Below are positions 11,069 through 21,766 of a stretch of 64,000 bases of DNA, piece after piece. The translations under genes were made by a program, and so were the position numbers. The notes below the pieces were generated by a model. That model did not search any database, was not told where the DNA came from, and saw only the letters and a program-made list of their open reading frames with translations. How positions within the stretch are numbered: position 1 is the stretch's first letter; every line of letters begins with the position of its first letter. Source of the stretch: Durusdinium trenchii (Eukaryota > Sar > Dinophyceae > Suessiales > Symbiodiniaceae); assembly GCA_963970005.1 (NCBI GenBank), contig CAXAMN010025706.1, positions 410,601 to 474,600 on the forward strand, written 5' to 3'.

Positions 11069-14000
11069 AACCGAAATGGACCGAAACGTTTCAGAAGCCA
11101 TCAAATCAGGCCAATGCAGAAGCTTGCAATCTGGTCTTGTCACTAGGGCAAACATTGGATGATGTGCCTTCTCAAAAACTGAATCAAGGGGATGCTTACT
11201 CCACACAACACCTATTGCCTGAATGACTCACTGCAGCTCAATGCATTGCCAAATGCATTGATTGATTGATTGTCCTTGGGCTCCCCACAGAAAGACAAAG
11301 CTCAGCATCCTCCACTATCTGCAGGTTGAACTTGGTCGTCGCCACCAACGCCTTCCAAGCTGTATTGTTTTTGCCCAAAGGCCCTTTGGCCTCACATTCA
11401 CAATTATCAAGAGACGCCTGACTGCCTGACTGACAACACCACCTGCAAAACACGAATCTAAGTCCCTGCAGTCAAGGTGAGCAAGTGCCAAAACCTATGG
11501 GCACAAAGCGGAATTTCAGTGTGGTATCGCTTTTTGGTTGTTTGCTGCTGTAAAGGCGGCTTTACAGTGTTTCGGATGCCTGTGTCATATGGGTTGGGTA
11601 GAGAGGGAGACAAAGAGAGAGCAAGAAAGAGAGAGAGGGTATTCTATTGACGCAGCAGCCTTTCCTTCTTCTTTTTCTAGAGCTACATCTATAAGGATAG
11701 GAGCTCCGCTCATTTAGACAACATTTTGATCATGAATGGCTCTGGGTATTGCTAAGGTGTCGCTTTATGTAAGTCAACAATAGCAACAATAAGGCCTAAG
11801 GCTTGAATCAAATGATCGAGGTGTACTATACCGTGAGGGTATCCCCTTTAGCAGTTCCTCTATCTCGCATTGCAGTCCCCTCATGATTTCTAAAAGTTCC
11901 TCTGACACCACACCCTTTGACTGCGACTATGGCTTTGTTTCATTCCTTTTGAGCAATGGTTTGGCAGTTTCCAAAATCAAAATCAGCCTTCAGCTTCTGC
12001 TTCCGGAATTCCAGGAAAGACCGCGGCCACGCACAGTGGGCAAAGAATCCTCAGGTAGCAGTGGGTTGGCGCATGACCAAGAGCACGTGGCACTTGAACT
12101 TGGAATTCTACTGTCAAACTACTCCCCAGACGCTCTTAAGGCAAGTCTTCAAGTCTACTATTGTGGTCTTTTTGAGGGTCAGGTGTTTGCCCAGGCTGAT
12201 GTATTCTGGCAATTGTGTTCTTCTGGGTCAAGTCTGCCAGTGGAAGTTCGGAAGTTCTTGAACTTGCCTTGTGGGTAGCTCATGGGCTGGTTTTCCTTCT
12301 TACCCTCCTGCTTGTGTGGGCCAGTTGCCTGTAGCACTCCCACAACACAACAGCAAGTCAGTCAAGCCTAACAACATTTGCACTACCTTAGTTACTTAGT
12401 TGATGCAGAATGATTGTCAACAGTTCCCCCAACGCCAAAGGACTGCACACATTGGGCGGCGGGCTACGGGTTACACACTGACATGTTGCAAATTGAGCGC
12501 TGATATGCAGCTCAGAATCTGTCCTAATGCTCTCCCTTCCGGACAGAAAACATCTGGAACATCAATGTTGGAAAGGTCAACATCGTCAGGAAACGAGAAG
12601 GTAGCCACATCCGTTTGTGTAGCCAAGAGCGAGCAGCATTTGGAATGAGCTGGCAATAGGCACAGTGGACAAGCAGCAGCAATTGAATCTGGAGCACCAA
12701 CGTTTTGCTGGACAGAGGCATTGCGGGCACTCGTGGCACTCGGGGCACTCTCCTTATTGCAAATGAAGCAGGCTTGTTCAAAGCCCACGCGCACAGGAAG
12801 CACTCCAACTCCAACTCCTCCATCTTCATTGCAGGAAGCATCTTTAGCAATCAAAGCAGTTTGCCAAATGTCCCTCAATCTCAAAACTTGTGAAGGTACT
12901 TGCGGCCTCAGCATGCCACTGTACCCTCGGACACGCTCCATTTTCACACCTACAGCGGGGTGAACTATGGAGACATTTGAGTAGTTTCGGAGATCTTTCA
13001 ATGCCCCTGTTGGGACTATACATTTCACACGGTTGCTGCTATCCAAGGAAGCAGGACGGCCTGTGATTCCTGGCTCTTTCCAATGTACCCACAAGACGCC
13101 TTCCGATTCTGGCATTGCATCTGGTAGATCCGCTGTGTTTTGCTTGGAAGCTGCAGAGCCTGCTATGTTTCCATGGACCAAGGACAGTTCCTTGTTCTGA
13201 CCAGTTGTTTTTTCAGACAAGTCCTTCTTGCGACATAGTAGAGCTCTCACTGATGTCAGACACTCTTCAAACCAATGTAAGTAAGCCGCCTGCAAGTTCT
13301 CCTGCGCTTCAACATTGCAGCTGGTGGTGGTGGTGACTCTGGGGCCACCAGACCCTGCCACTTCAGGAGGTTGCGGAGGTTGAGGTTGCGGTTCGCCACC
13401 TTGTTCTTGTTCTGGGGTTTCATCAAACAAGTATGACTGCAGCACGGCCTCTTGTGCGGCATCCTCTGCTGAAAGGCCTTGTTTCATGTTTTCTTCTATC
13501 AAAGGAGATAGTCTCTTCTCAATATCTGAGCCTGGAGATGTAGTTGATCCAGATTTGGCAGATTGTTGGCAAGCTTGGAGGACCACTTGTTGAATGATTT
13601 TGTTTTCACGTAGCCCCATTTCCTCCAAACCAGATTCCTCGACCACTTCCTTTTCAAACGAATTCTCATCAGCTTCCAAATCTTGCACTTCTGCAGGTGC
13701 ACTGGATTGAGCTTCTGCACTCATTGTGAAAGCTTCTTTGATCAATGACTCAGCGGAGGCTGACACAGGCTCTGAAGATGCACTTGCTTGTTCTTGATCA
13801 GTGGTCGAACTTTGTCCTGCTTTGTGAAGACTACCATCACTGTCAAGGTCACCAAGGTCTTTCAGCAATTGGGACAACCACTGGATCCCTTCCCTGGTGT
13901 TGATGATGTCATGTGTGGTTCTTTTGCGATGGGGCCTCGAACCCACACGCCTCTGATCTGGCAGAGCCTCCCCTGCCTCTGAGCTGTCCGAACTATTGCA

Positions 14001-17000
14001 GCTTGAACTGGAAGACTTAGGCAAAGAACTTGTTGCAGGCCCTTTGTTTGCGCTGTCCGTAGAACCATGCAGCCCAGGCTTCCTCAACACGAACACCTCA
14101 GCGCAACAAATCGGCAAGGCTCTAAAAACAGTGACCACTTGCCACTCGACCACTCTTGACTGGAGACTCCATCCCACCTATTCCTCACCCATTGGCCCAT
14201 TGAGTGGGGTTTGGGTTTGAATGTAGCAGGACTGAGGTGGACTGTGGTGGACGCTCAACACACAAAAAAATACAACACTTAAGAGATCGGACTCAGCGCA
14301 TATCTTCACTTCATGCTCAGCCTGGATTCTGACTGGTGTGTAGTAAGCAACCCTTTTCCTGGTGCAGTGGTCCATTGAACAAACTTCTGTGAAAATGGGG
14401 ACTTGCTCTTCACAGGAGACCACCATCGGAATCCAACCTTCCTAAAGCCGGATGAATAGCTGAAGGCCTTGCTTCAGGGTTGGGACAACCCAAACAACGG
14501 CTACGCCGATGGCCCATGGCCTTTGCCTCACCAACCACTTAGAGCAAAAGGTCAGAGAATGGCAGGTTGTTTGTGGGTAGTTGTGAAGTGTGAACCTTCC
14601 AAACTCACAGGCAGGTCAATCTATGTACTTACTTGTTGTCAGGCATATAAATATGTTAAACCATGCCACACCACACGCAATGGAAACCGCACTTGAGGGC
14701 ATCCCCTGTGCAAACTCCAAGCGGCTTCTTCCCATTGAACAATTGTCACGAATGTGTGCTGGCCATTCTTTGATTTCAATGAGCCAATAAAGGATGCATT
14801 GTCACCAGAAGCACTCGCTGATGAAGCAGGGCCCCAAGCCACTGGGAATGCCAGCAGAGTCAACGGCTTTGATGATGCAGTCATGCGCTTCAATATCTCG
14901 AGGAAGACATCGGCAGCCCAAGCAAAATTCCAGGGCTGACGCATCCAAACTTTGGATTCTTTCCAAATTGCTTCTGCTATTCGGACAGACCTGTTCACAG
15001 TTTCACCATACACCCACACGGAAGTGTTTTCAGCCAGCCGCACCGGCCTCGTCCTTTGAAATTCACCCTCCACAAGGGCGACAGCTGCAAACAATGGCTC
15101 TAGGATAGCTGAATTGGAAGATGAACCTGAATCTGAACTTGCACGGTCGCGGTTCCAGAACTGAAACAACTTCCTGTTGATTGCAGCTGCCATGAGGTGG
15201 CAAGCAGACTGCTGTTTGTTTTTGACTGAACCAGGGTCCAACTGGGCGAACCATTTTTGCACTTCCTCTTTGTTTGGACACCACTCTGGTGTGAAGGTGT
15301 CAGAAAACCTCTCCGTGCTGCACAAGACTTTGCCAACGTCAAACCAGTGATCCACACACTTGTTCATCAAGTTGGCTGCCACAGGTCTAATGTGGGACCA
15401 TTTCCTTGTTGAGGTTGGCTTTTGCGCATGGTCGCGCAAGTGTGCTTCTCCAAGCCCTGCTGTACCCAAATGGTACTTCAGGCACAGTCTTGCACTTATC
15501 AGATCAAGGCTGGAATTCGGAGCACGTTCACCCATCAGAGTAAGTTGTTTGTTGAGACGTTCTTGCTCAATGACAGTAGGCCTCCACATCCTTCTCAACC
15601 CTTTCAGCACACACCAAAGCTGAACTCCAATCTTGCCACTTGAAGCAGCAACAGCAAGATCCGACCGGAAAGTGTTCACAATTTTCAATGTGTTGAAGTC
15701 CAGTGCCGAAGTTGGTGTTTCAATCAACTGCTTTGCAAGCTTCTTTCGGGCTTCATCCGGAAGATCATACCGTACTCGAGCCAGGCTCAACAATGCAGCA
15801 GGAAATAAAGACAAAGGAGCTTCAACCCTTCTTTGGAAGGAGCATGAGTTTTGCACCAGCATGAAGGCTAGTGTGCTCATTGCGAATTGCTGATCGCTTT
15901 CATCCAAGCTTTGCCAGTCAGGATGCTGTTGCAACAAGCCAGTAGCCTTGTTGTGAAAGAGATTCTCGAACTCTTGCCGAAAAGAAATGGCTCGTCCATC
16001 AACAAGGAGGGCCATTGTGTGCCCTTGTCGATCCAGCTGCTCTGCTGTGAAAATCTTTTTCAAGAAAGCCTCAAGGTCACTTGGCTGGTCAAACACATAT
16101 GCACAGAAGCACCCCCTAAACTTAGAACCCCAACACTGCAATGCCATGTCACACTGGTTAGCTGACGATGTTCAAATCTTTGTTTACAACAACAATTGCA
16201 AAATGAACCTTAATTTAATTGATCCAAGTGGAAAGGGGTTCAGGTTTGTGTGTTTTCTTGTACTATGTTCCCAGCTCAGAACGGATTAGGTTTTGGCCAG
16301 TGGGGAGGCATCCAGGATGAGTTTGAAACTTCCTATATGTAATTGGCTTTACAACGGGGCAATACTGTCGGTGCAGTCTGGCAACAGAAAAATGATTCAA
16401 AGGGTCAGTGGAGATCTTCATGACATCAGCAAAAACCCACCAAAGAGCATCCCTTGCGCACGTCAAAGTCCTCTTCCTCCACCATCCCATTTTCCGCTGG
16501 TAGGCCTTGGATTCCTCAAAGCTCAGTTCATCAACAAAGGACCTGCTGGCATGATTGTCGTTGTCTGGCTTGAGTGCTGATGCAGCATCTTTCTTTTGAA
16601 GAACATCTTCAATAACAGGCAGGAACATAGATTGGCCCCCCACAGCAACCATCCTGGTCACCACTTCAAACACTGAGTTCCACCGCCCTCCAATGCACTT
16701 AGGCCAAAGCTTTTTTGCACATTTCATGGCTGATTGGTCACCGTGGAGATGGCTCCACGTGACAAAGAACTGCTTGCTCAAATCTCTGACAGTGTTGCAG
16801 CAAGTGGCCAATGAAGCAAAGAACTTCCACGGTTTCTGGCGACGCTTCAGCAAACAGTCAGCTGCCTTCAGGCCTTGTAGAGTGATAAGATGACTGAGAT
16901 GCTCGCAGCAGTCTGCTGACAAGCAGATGACATCAGGAGATTCCCTGGACAACACTGTCCAAATCTTGCGGGCCATCACCTCGTTTGGTCCTCGATCACT

Positions 17001-19283
17001 CGTAAAGACATAGACGCGCAGAATCTTTGGAATCCTTGGCTATGCGAACACAATCTTCGAATCTTCAACTCAGGACTGGATTAGCTAGCAATGGCTTAAG
17101 ACACTTAAGCCGGCTGAGTCCCTAGCAACCTCAGCAACCAGCAGGGCCCAATCCAAGTTAGCCCCCAAATTCCATCCCCCTATAGTAAGTTGCCGTTCTG
17201 ACAGTTGAAAACTTGACCAGGTTCCAGCAGCAATCAAAACCAGCCCCATATTGGATGCCCTTGGCCTCCATAGAAGCAGCTTGCTAGGAAGCCCCTTTCA
17301 AAAGTGAACCAAATGTGAACATTGGTCCTTAATTCAATATTATCCCAAACTCTTCCTAGCTTTGCCAAAGCCAGCCCCACCAAATAACCAAAGAAATCAA
17401 ATGCCAACCCCATCAATACAAACAACCACTAGACTAACCACTTTTCTATTGTACAAAGAGCGCAGCCGTGTTTGAGGTAAGAAGCAGTTTAACTTGTGTT
17501 GGGGGTCATCCAAGAGAGCTTTTGCTTAAAACTGCTGGCTGTGCCAAGTTTCTTGGAAGCATTGGACATCTCCTTTCCAGGTTCTTGGAGTTTGCGCTTG
17601 CGAGTCCTGTCCACCACGGTTTGAACAGAAGGGCACCCCACACTCTGCAACATTTTGTGGCAAACTCCAACAGACCCTCCACCAGTTCCATCCGCAACTG
17701 GCTGTACATCCCCGACGCACTGCAATGATTGGAAGATGTCCCAAGACCACGACCCAGTAAAAGTCAATTCATTGGGTAAGATGGGGCAGTAAGCAGTGTG
17801 CAAGAGCATGGCAATGAGTTTCCTTTTCTGCCATATTCCTCCATTTGTAGCATCCTGTGATACGCAATGGATTGCAACTCCTGCAGACAAAACAGGGTCT
17901 TCTTGTGCTTCCTGTAGAGCCATCTCCATATCTGCATGAAAAGATTGTCCATGCGCAATCACAGCAGCTCCTGTTTCGACTTCTGATCTGGCAACGGTCC
18001 ACCTGGTAGCATCATCAAGAACTGTGGGTCCTAGATCACTGGTAGCTATGTTGCTGAGGTTTCTCCTCAAGCCAAGAGAAATGCGGCTCTCAACAGTCAA
18101 GTATCTGCCGGTTCCTTCAGCACCCCCTGTCCTTTGAATTGCCATTCTTTGGTCAATGTTGTCAACTGATACTGGCTCCTTCTGGCATCCCCAGCCCGAC
18201 TTTGACCCTTTCTTGGAAGCCTTGGCTTTGGCCTTGGCCATCCACGTCTGAGCCGTTTTCAATGACCTTCGTTGTTGCTGGTTAGCTGCTCTTAGCTTCT
18301 TCCTCAAGTCTGCAATGGTAGACATGTGCTTCGCATTGGCAGCTTTTTCTTTCTTCAATTCTTTTTCCTTTGCCAAGAGCTCTTGCAACAGTTGATGCCA
18401 TGTCAGACCTGCATGTTGGTAGCGAAACTGCAAGAGTTCTTCAGATTCCTCATCTTCTTTGAGGCCCCGTCCTTGGTGTACTGGACCGGGAGGTGGCTGA
18501 GGCTGAGGTAAAGTTGGACTTGGCTGAGGAACCGAGTCTGCATCACATGTCACTGAGCTGGATTCAAGCGCCTCGGAGTCACCAAGTGAGGAGTCCCTCA
18601 CAGAATCTGACACCGAGATTGCTGACAAAGACCTGCCAAGTCTTGATGATGCTGACGATGTAGAGGCATGACCTGCAGCAAATGAGTGAACATATCATAC
18701 ATCTGAAGTCAGCCAAAAAAACATTACAAAACACAAATTCTCTTAGAAGCACTGGACTATGTCACTACCCGCAAAGATTTTGGTCCCTACAGCCTCTAGT
18801 GGAAGTGTTTGGAGCAATCATGTGTCTAGACCGTGGTGAACGCGAGCGTCTTCCCCGTGATGTTTCAGCAGCGAAGTTGCCACGTAGTTCACTGGAGCTG
18901 GCAAGACTGCGTATGTTCACAGAAACAGTTTCCCATGTAGTACTGTGCAGATCAAATTTGAAAGACCTCAACACCTCCTTCACAACCTCAAAGTTGAAGC
19001 ATGCATCTGAAGAGTCCCCTTCTACTGGTCCCATGAAGAAATCACGACATTGTGGGAGCTGCAACGCTCTACCCAATTTTCTTGCTAAAGCAGTTCTTTG
19101 AAGAGCTTGGTTTCCTCCAATATCTCCTTGGCGGGCTCCAACATTCAAACGCTCCAACATATCTAACAGTTTTTTCTTTGTAATCATGATAGTGCCATCT
19201 TCCCTTGAGCAGCACGTTAGGTGCAAGAAATTTGCAAGGACACTGGCAGAGACCAAGCGGGCATCTGAAGATCCGCTCCGCAT
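10312..19283 (-). CDS. large multi-exon hAT-transposase-like gene (whole span)
   Basis: At least seven collinear minus-strand coding blocks are joined here as one gene. They are 18765-19283, 17489-18671, 16263-17039, 14690-16118, 14280-14440, 12471-14165 and 10312-11068. The diagnostic block is 16263-17039, where FTSDRGPNEV, LSADCCEHLSHLITL and CIGGRWNSVFEV resemble the D-x-G/N, C-x2-H-x2-HL and RWNS signatures of hAT-type RNase H-fold transposases. Other blocks match repeated uncharacterised dinoflagellate proteins as I recall them. Total coding length would be near 2,000 residues, far longer than a standard hAT transposase, so it may be domesticated or a fusion. Blocks could also belong to more than one transcript. 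Confidence 0.5.
11069..12470. other. probable intron or spacer
   Basis: Both strands carry weak frames (for example + 11883-12278 and + 11956-12261), and the minus complement of 11800-12280 has short protein-like patches (for example LLEIMRGLQCEIEELL). No frame is convincing. A purine-rich gagagaaagagag tract lies at 11599-11640. Confidence 0.35.
12471..14165 (-). CDS. exon of the hAT-like gene: acidic Ser/Glu-rich region, globular part and Cys/His cluster
   Basis: An open frame of about 565 codons follows an acceptor (gtctccag) near 14166. The first half is low complexity and acidic (SSSSCNSSDSSEAGE, repeated Ala/Glu/Gln). A Gln/Pro run (PQPQPPQPPE) follows, then a globular part with VLWVHWKEPGITGR and SNRVKCIVPTGALKDL. 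The end has CFICNKESA, about 25 residues later CPLCLLPAHSKCC, and then a short tail ending NLQHVSV. The C-x2-C, C-x2-C, H-x2-CC spacing suggests a PHD- or RING-like zinc cluster. Exact ligand pairing is not settled. Confidence 0.55.
   Translation of the reverse strand, partial: LQSRVVEWQVVTVFRALPICCAEVFVLRKPGLHGSTDSANKGPATSSLPKSSSSSCNSSDSSEAGEALPDQRRVGSRPHRKRTTHDIINTREGIQWLSQLLKDLGDLDSDGSLHKAGQSSTTDQEQASASSEPVSASAESLIKEAFTMSAEAQSSAPAEVQDLEADENSFEKEVVEESGLEEMGLRENKIIQQVVLQACQQSAKSGSTTSPGSDIEKRLSPLIEENMKQGLSAEDAAQEAVLQSYLFDETPEQEQGGEPQPQPPQPPEVAGSGGPRVTTTTSCNVEAQENLQAAYLHWFEECLTSVRALLCRKKDLSEKTTGQNKELSLVHGNIAGSAASKQNTADLPDAMPESEGVLWVHWKEPGITGRPASLDSSNRVKCIVPTGALKDLRNYSNVSIVHPAVGVKMERVRGYSGMLRPQVPSQVLRLRDIWQTALIAKDASCNEDGGVGVGVLPVRVGFEQACFICNKESAPSATSARNASVQQNVGAPDSIAAACPLCLLPAHSKCCSLLATQTDVATFSFPDDVDLSNIDVPDVFCPEGRALGQILSCISALNLQHVSV
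14280..14440 (-). CDS. short internal exon of the hAT-like gene
   Basis: The frame GWIPMVVSCEEQVPIFTEV, then CSMDHCTRKRVAYYTPVRIQ and AEHEVKICAESDLL, is flanked by a possible acceptor (taggaag) and a GT-containing donor region. It lies between two larger blocks on the same strand. No domain is recognised. Confidence 0.4.
14690..16118 (-). CDS. large globular exon of the hAT-like gene
   Basis: After an acceptor (aagtttag) the frame starts GCFCAYVFDQPSDLEAFLKK and runs about 475 codons to a donor region near 14690 (QWEEAAWSLHR). An in-frame ATG at 16147 opens the longer frame but probably lies in the intron. The segment is mixed alpha/beta with several Trp (FQFWNRDRASSDS, WIY-like VWVYGETVNR, KVWMRQPWNFAWAADVFLE). 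I do not recognise a catalytic motif. Its position after the RWNS-containing exon would suit the C-terminal part of a transposase-derived protein. Confidence 0.55.
16263..17039 (-). CDS. hAT-like RNase H-fold exon
   Basis: An acceptor (gcatag, minus strand) places the exon start at 17039. The protein reads PRIPKILRVYVFTSDRGPNE, then ARKIWTVLSRES, LSADCCEHLSHLITLQGLK, KFFASLATCCNTVRDLSK and LWPKCIGGRWNSVFEVVTRM. hAT transposases share a catalytic Asp in a TDG/N context, a C/H-x2-H region and a GRWNS block. The order and spacing here fit that pattern. It ends in QTHPGCLPTG with a stop at 16263, so the real donor may lie just before that. Confidence 0.55.
   Translation of the reverse strand, partial: PRIPKILRVYVFTSDRGPNEVMARKIWTVLSRESPDVICLSADCCEHLSHLITLQGLKAADCLLKRRQKPWKFFASLATCCNTVRDLSKQFFVTWSHLHGDQSAMKCAKKLWPKCIGGRWNSVFEVVTRMVAVGGQSMFLPVIEDVLQKKDAASALKPDNDNHASRSFVDELSFEESKAYQRKMGWWRKRTLTCARDALWWVFADVMKISTDPLNHFSVARLHRQYCPVVKPITYRKFQTHPGCLPTGQNLIRSELGT
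17489..18671 (-). CDS. exon with coiled coil, upstream part of the hAT-like gene
   Basis: The frame opens after gctgcag near 18672 (GHASTSSASSRLGRSLSAIS). It has an acidic Ser/Pro-rich start, then a Lys/Glu/Leu-rich coiled coil (LLQELLAKEKELKKEKAANA), a basic stretch (KAKAKASKKGSKSG), and a globular region YLTVESRISLGLRRNLSNIA, CVSQDATNGGIWQKRKL. The DATNxxxWQK region recurs in a large uncharacterised dinoflagellate family as I remember it. Function is not known; it may provide dimerisation and DNA binding. Confidence 0.5.
18765..19283 (-). CDS. N-terminal exon of the hAT-like gene
   Basis: The frame reads MRSGSSDARLVSASVLANFL from an ATG at 19283, then ITKKKLLDMLERLNVGARQG and SFKFDLHSTTWETVSVNIRS, and ends in a basic SRGRRSRSPRSR patch. 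An acceptor (ttggaag) just upstream is also possible, in which case an earlier exon exists. No domain is recognised. It belongs with the next exon by strand, a 90-bp gap and composition. Confidence 0.45.
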   Translation of the reverse strand: MRSGSSDARLVSASVLANFLHLTCCSREDGTIMITKKKLLDMLERLNVGARQGDIGGNQALQRTALARKLGRALQLPQCRDFFMGPVEGDSSDACFNFEVVKEVLRSFKFDLHSTTWETVSVNIRSLASSSELRGNFAAETSRGRRSRSPRSRHMIAPNTSTRGCRDQNLCG

Positions 19284-19785
19284 GGCAAGATCACTTCCAA
19301 GTTTGGTGAACAAATATCAACACATGTTGGTCAAACAGTGGGTTGCAAACAAGGCACCAAATCAAAAGGTGTGTGAAACCTAATTCTGATTGCAATTCCC
19401 ACATGTGCAAAACAGCCTCTCTGCCCATGGAATGTTCTGTCTCAATGCTTCTTGGGCCAACCAGTAAGAGAGTCTTTGCACATGAGATGTTCTGTCAGAT
19501 TTCTTCTTGGGCCAGTGAGTGTCATGTGACTGTTCCTGCCAGAAACAAAGCTCCAAGAAACAGCCAATGTGAACAGTTCTTCAAAAAAGCGTAGCTTTTT
19601 CACGTTTAGCCACAACAAAAAATACTATGCCTCTTTATGTTGCAAGGAACATCACCTCAATCACAACGTAAGCTCAGTAGAACCTTCTTCAAAACCAAAA
19701 ACCTGTCCAGGAAAACCCATCTATGCAGGCCTGGACAACAAAACACAAAGCACTTGCGCAAGCACAAAAATGTCAATCTCAGAGC

Positions 19786-19849
19786 AACAAGATCATTTTC
19801 GGGCCCACCTAGGGGGTAACAAGATCATATTCGGGACCCCCTAGGGGGT
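19786..19849. repeat. two adjacent 32-bp direct repeats with a CCTAGG core
   Basis: Unit 1 (19786-19817) and unit 2 (19818-19849) differ at only a few positions. Each holds aacaagatcat, ttcggg and cctaggggg, and the pair is followed directly by tataaaa. They could be a regulatory tandem or a short minisatellite. Confidence 0.7.
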
Positions 19850-20314
19850 ATAAAACGTCACGCGGCCGAAACTGGCCAAACAGCCCGGCTTCACCCTACA
19901 GCAGCCCGACGCACGTTACCACATTTCTGTTTTGACAAGCTTTTGCATGTCCACCAAAAAGGAAAGTCATTTTTGAAAATCTCAAAAACAAAAGAGGTTT
20001 AGGAAATAAATATGCTCAATTCAGCAACAAAAAACAAATATTTCCCGAAAGCATTGCGAAGGGTTCTTCCGGAAAATCCTTTGAACACTGACACTTCGAC
20101 ACTTACACTTCGACACTCACACTTACACACTCTGACACTTGTATTCAGTGAACTCAGTTACCACGTTGGGAAGGATGGCGGTGGAACAGCATGGTGATTA
20201 GGTCAGATCACTTGAATTGTTTAACATAGTTTCCCTCGCTCTGCTGAACAAACGCTGCACATCTGCGGACGACCGGCGGCTCAGCTGCTGAAAGAGACCT
20301 GTTTGGGGGGGGGG

Positions 20315-20324
20315 NNNNNNNNNN
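20315..20324. other. assembly gap (10 N)
   Basis: Ten N bases directly after a run of ten G. Probably a sequencing break at the homopolymer. Confidence 0.95.
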
Positions 20325-20617
20325 AAGTGAAGGTGGTGGAAAAACCCTTTGTCCAGGGTGGGACACACACACACACACACTGGAAGAGCGAAAGCATCCA
20401 AGTGCGAAGTATGCCAGTGTCAAAGTATGCAAGTGTAAGTATGCAAGCGTGATATGCAAGGGTGAGCATGCAAGCATGCAATGACTATGCAAGCATGCAA
20501 TGAGTAGGCAAGTGTGAGTATGGAAAACTAGCACGGGAGATGTCCTAATGAAAAAACATTTCCCCACTTTATAAATTCTCTCTTAAAGGCGGAGTGCGGG
20601 ACGAACAGCATCAACCG

Positions 20618-20875
20618 AAAGTGCAACCCTCTGCGGAGATCGTGCGTGTCGAGTGCGCGAAATGCAGGTGAGAGTAAGTTATATTCACCGCATATGGGCC
20701 TAATTTCGTGGCAGTTGGGGTCTGCTCTTAACATCCGCTACCATGGAGAGCAAAGAACAAAGAAGTGCCTGGAATCATGCTAAGCACAAAGAGTGCAAGG
20801 CAGCATGCTAAGCACAAAAGTGCAAGGCAGCGTGCTAAGCACAAAGAGTGCAAGGCAGCATGCTAAGCACTAGGG
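20618..20875. repeat. repeat cluster shared with 36.3-36.9 kb
   Basis: It contains one copy of the caaccctctgcggagatcg / tgcgtgtcgagtgcgcgaaa unit (about 20620-20672), a ttcgtggcagttggggtc string (about 20703-20720), and four copies of a ~30 bp unit built on gctaagcacaaagagtgcaa ggcagcat (about 20775-20868). All three recur at 36330-36916. Confidence 0.8.
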
Positions 20876-20879
20876 GGTG

Positions 20880-21740
20880 TCCAAATGCAACACATAAAGG
20901 TGCAAAGAAAAACATTGTTTATGTAGTAACCTTTCCAAAAACCTGGTATCAAAACGCTTAGCCAGTATCCCAGGGAGCTGTTAGGACCCCTCGCGAGAGC
21001 CAGGCCAGGAATTAGGACACATGGGCCAGGATTGATTTTCATCGTGGAGCCCACTGCCAGGGACTTAGAAAAGGGTGTGTTCAGGAAAGAAGCCACTTCT
21101 TGCAGTGCGATACTATAGTTCTTGCAACCCGTTGATTGGAGATCATGTTGCGCACAGTCACTCACACAGTCAAATACTTCTTGAGCGACAAGAACACTGA
21201 TTTTAAACATTCTGTTAGCAACGTGCAAGGTGAAGAAGTGGCCACCAATCAGACCCGAACAGGACCGGATCTGTGTGACTGTGTTGTGTTGATCTGTGTG
21301 TGATGTGCCACAACCAGCCTGAACCTGTAAACCTGGCAGTGATGAAGACACTGGGCAACACTAAGTAAACACTACATCACCCACCCACTTGGAAGGACCT
21401 TGGGGACGCTCGCCTTCTTCAACATGTTCTAGAGGCCCGCTGGGGCTTTTCTCTCGAGCGACGTCGAAGCCAACAGTTTTCTAAACATTTTCCCACCTCT
21501 CCAAGTCCCAGTTCCCAGCCCTCTGATCATTTTCCACTCGGATTGCAATATCTTGCCGTCGTAGGCCTGTCACAATGGGCACACAGCTGATGGTCCGGCA
21601 CCCCGACGGTCCGGAGTCCCAAGGCAGAAAACTTCAAGCACTTAGCCATGTGGAGACTTGTGGTTTCCCCATTCTTCTGTTTTGTGAGAGTGAGGTGGAA
21701 GTTCAGAGAACACTCTTTCACCTAATGCCACCAGCAGCCA
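20880..21740. other. spacer with no convincing gene
   Basis: A 162-codon minus frame (20863-21351) begins inside the repeat and shows no motif. Nothing else is supportable. Confidence 0.35.
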
Positions 21741-21766
21741 TTTGAATGAGGGGATGCATCAACAGC

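Larger units (their letters stand above)
19320..20600. other. gene-poor, A-rich spacer
   Basis: Frames are short and low quality on both strands. It holds the 32-bp direct repeat at 19786-19849, short gacacttacacttcgacac repeats at about 20088-20145, a CA run near 20365-20385, and atgcaagcatgcaatg-type repeats near 20405-20520. Confidence 0.4.
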
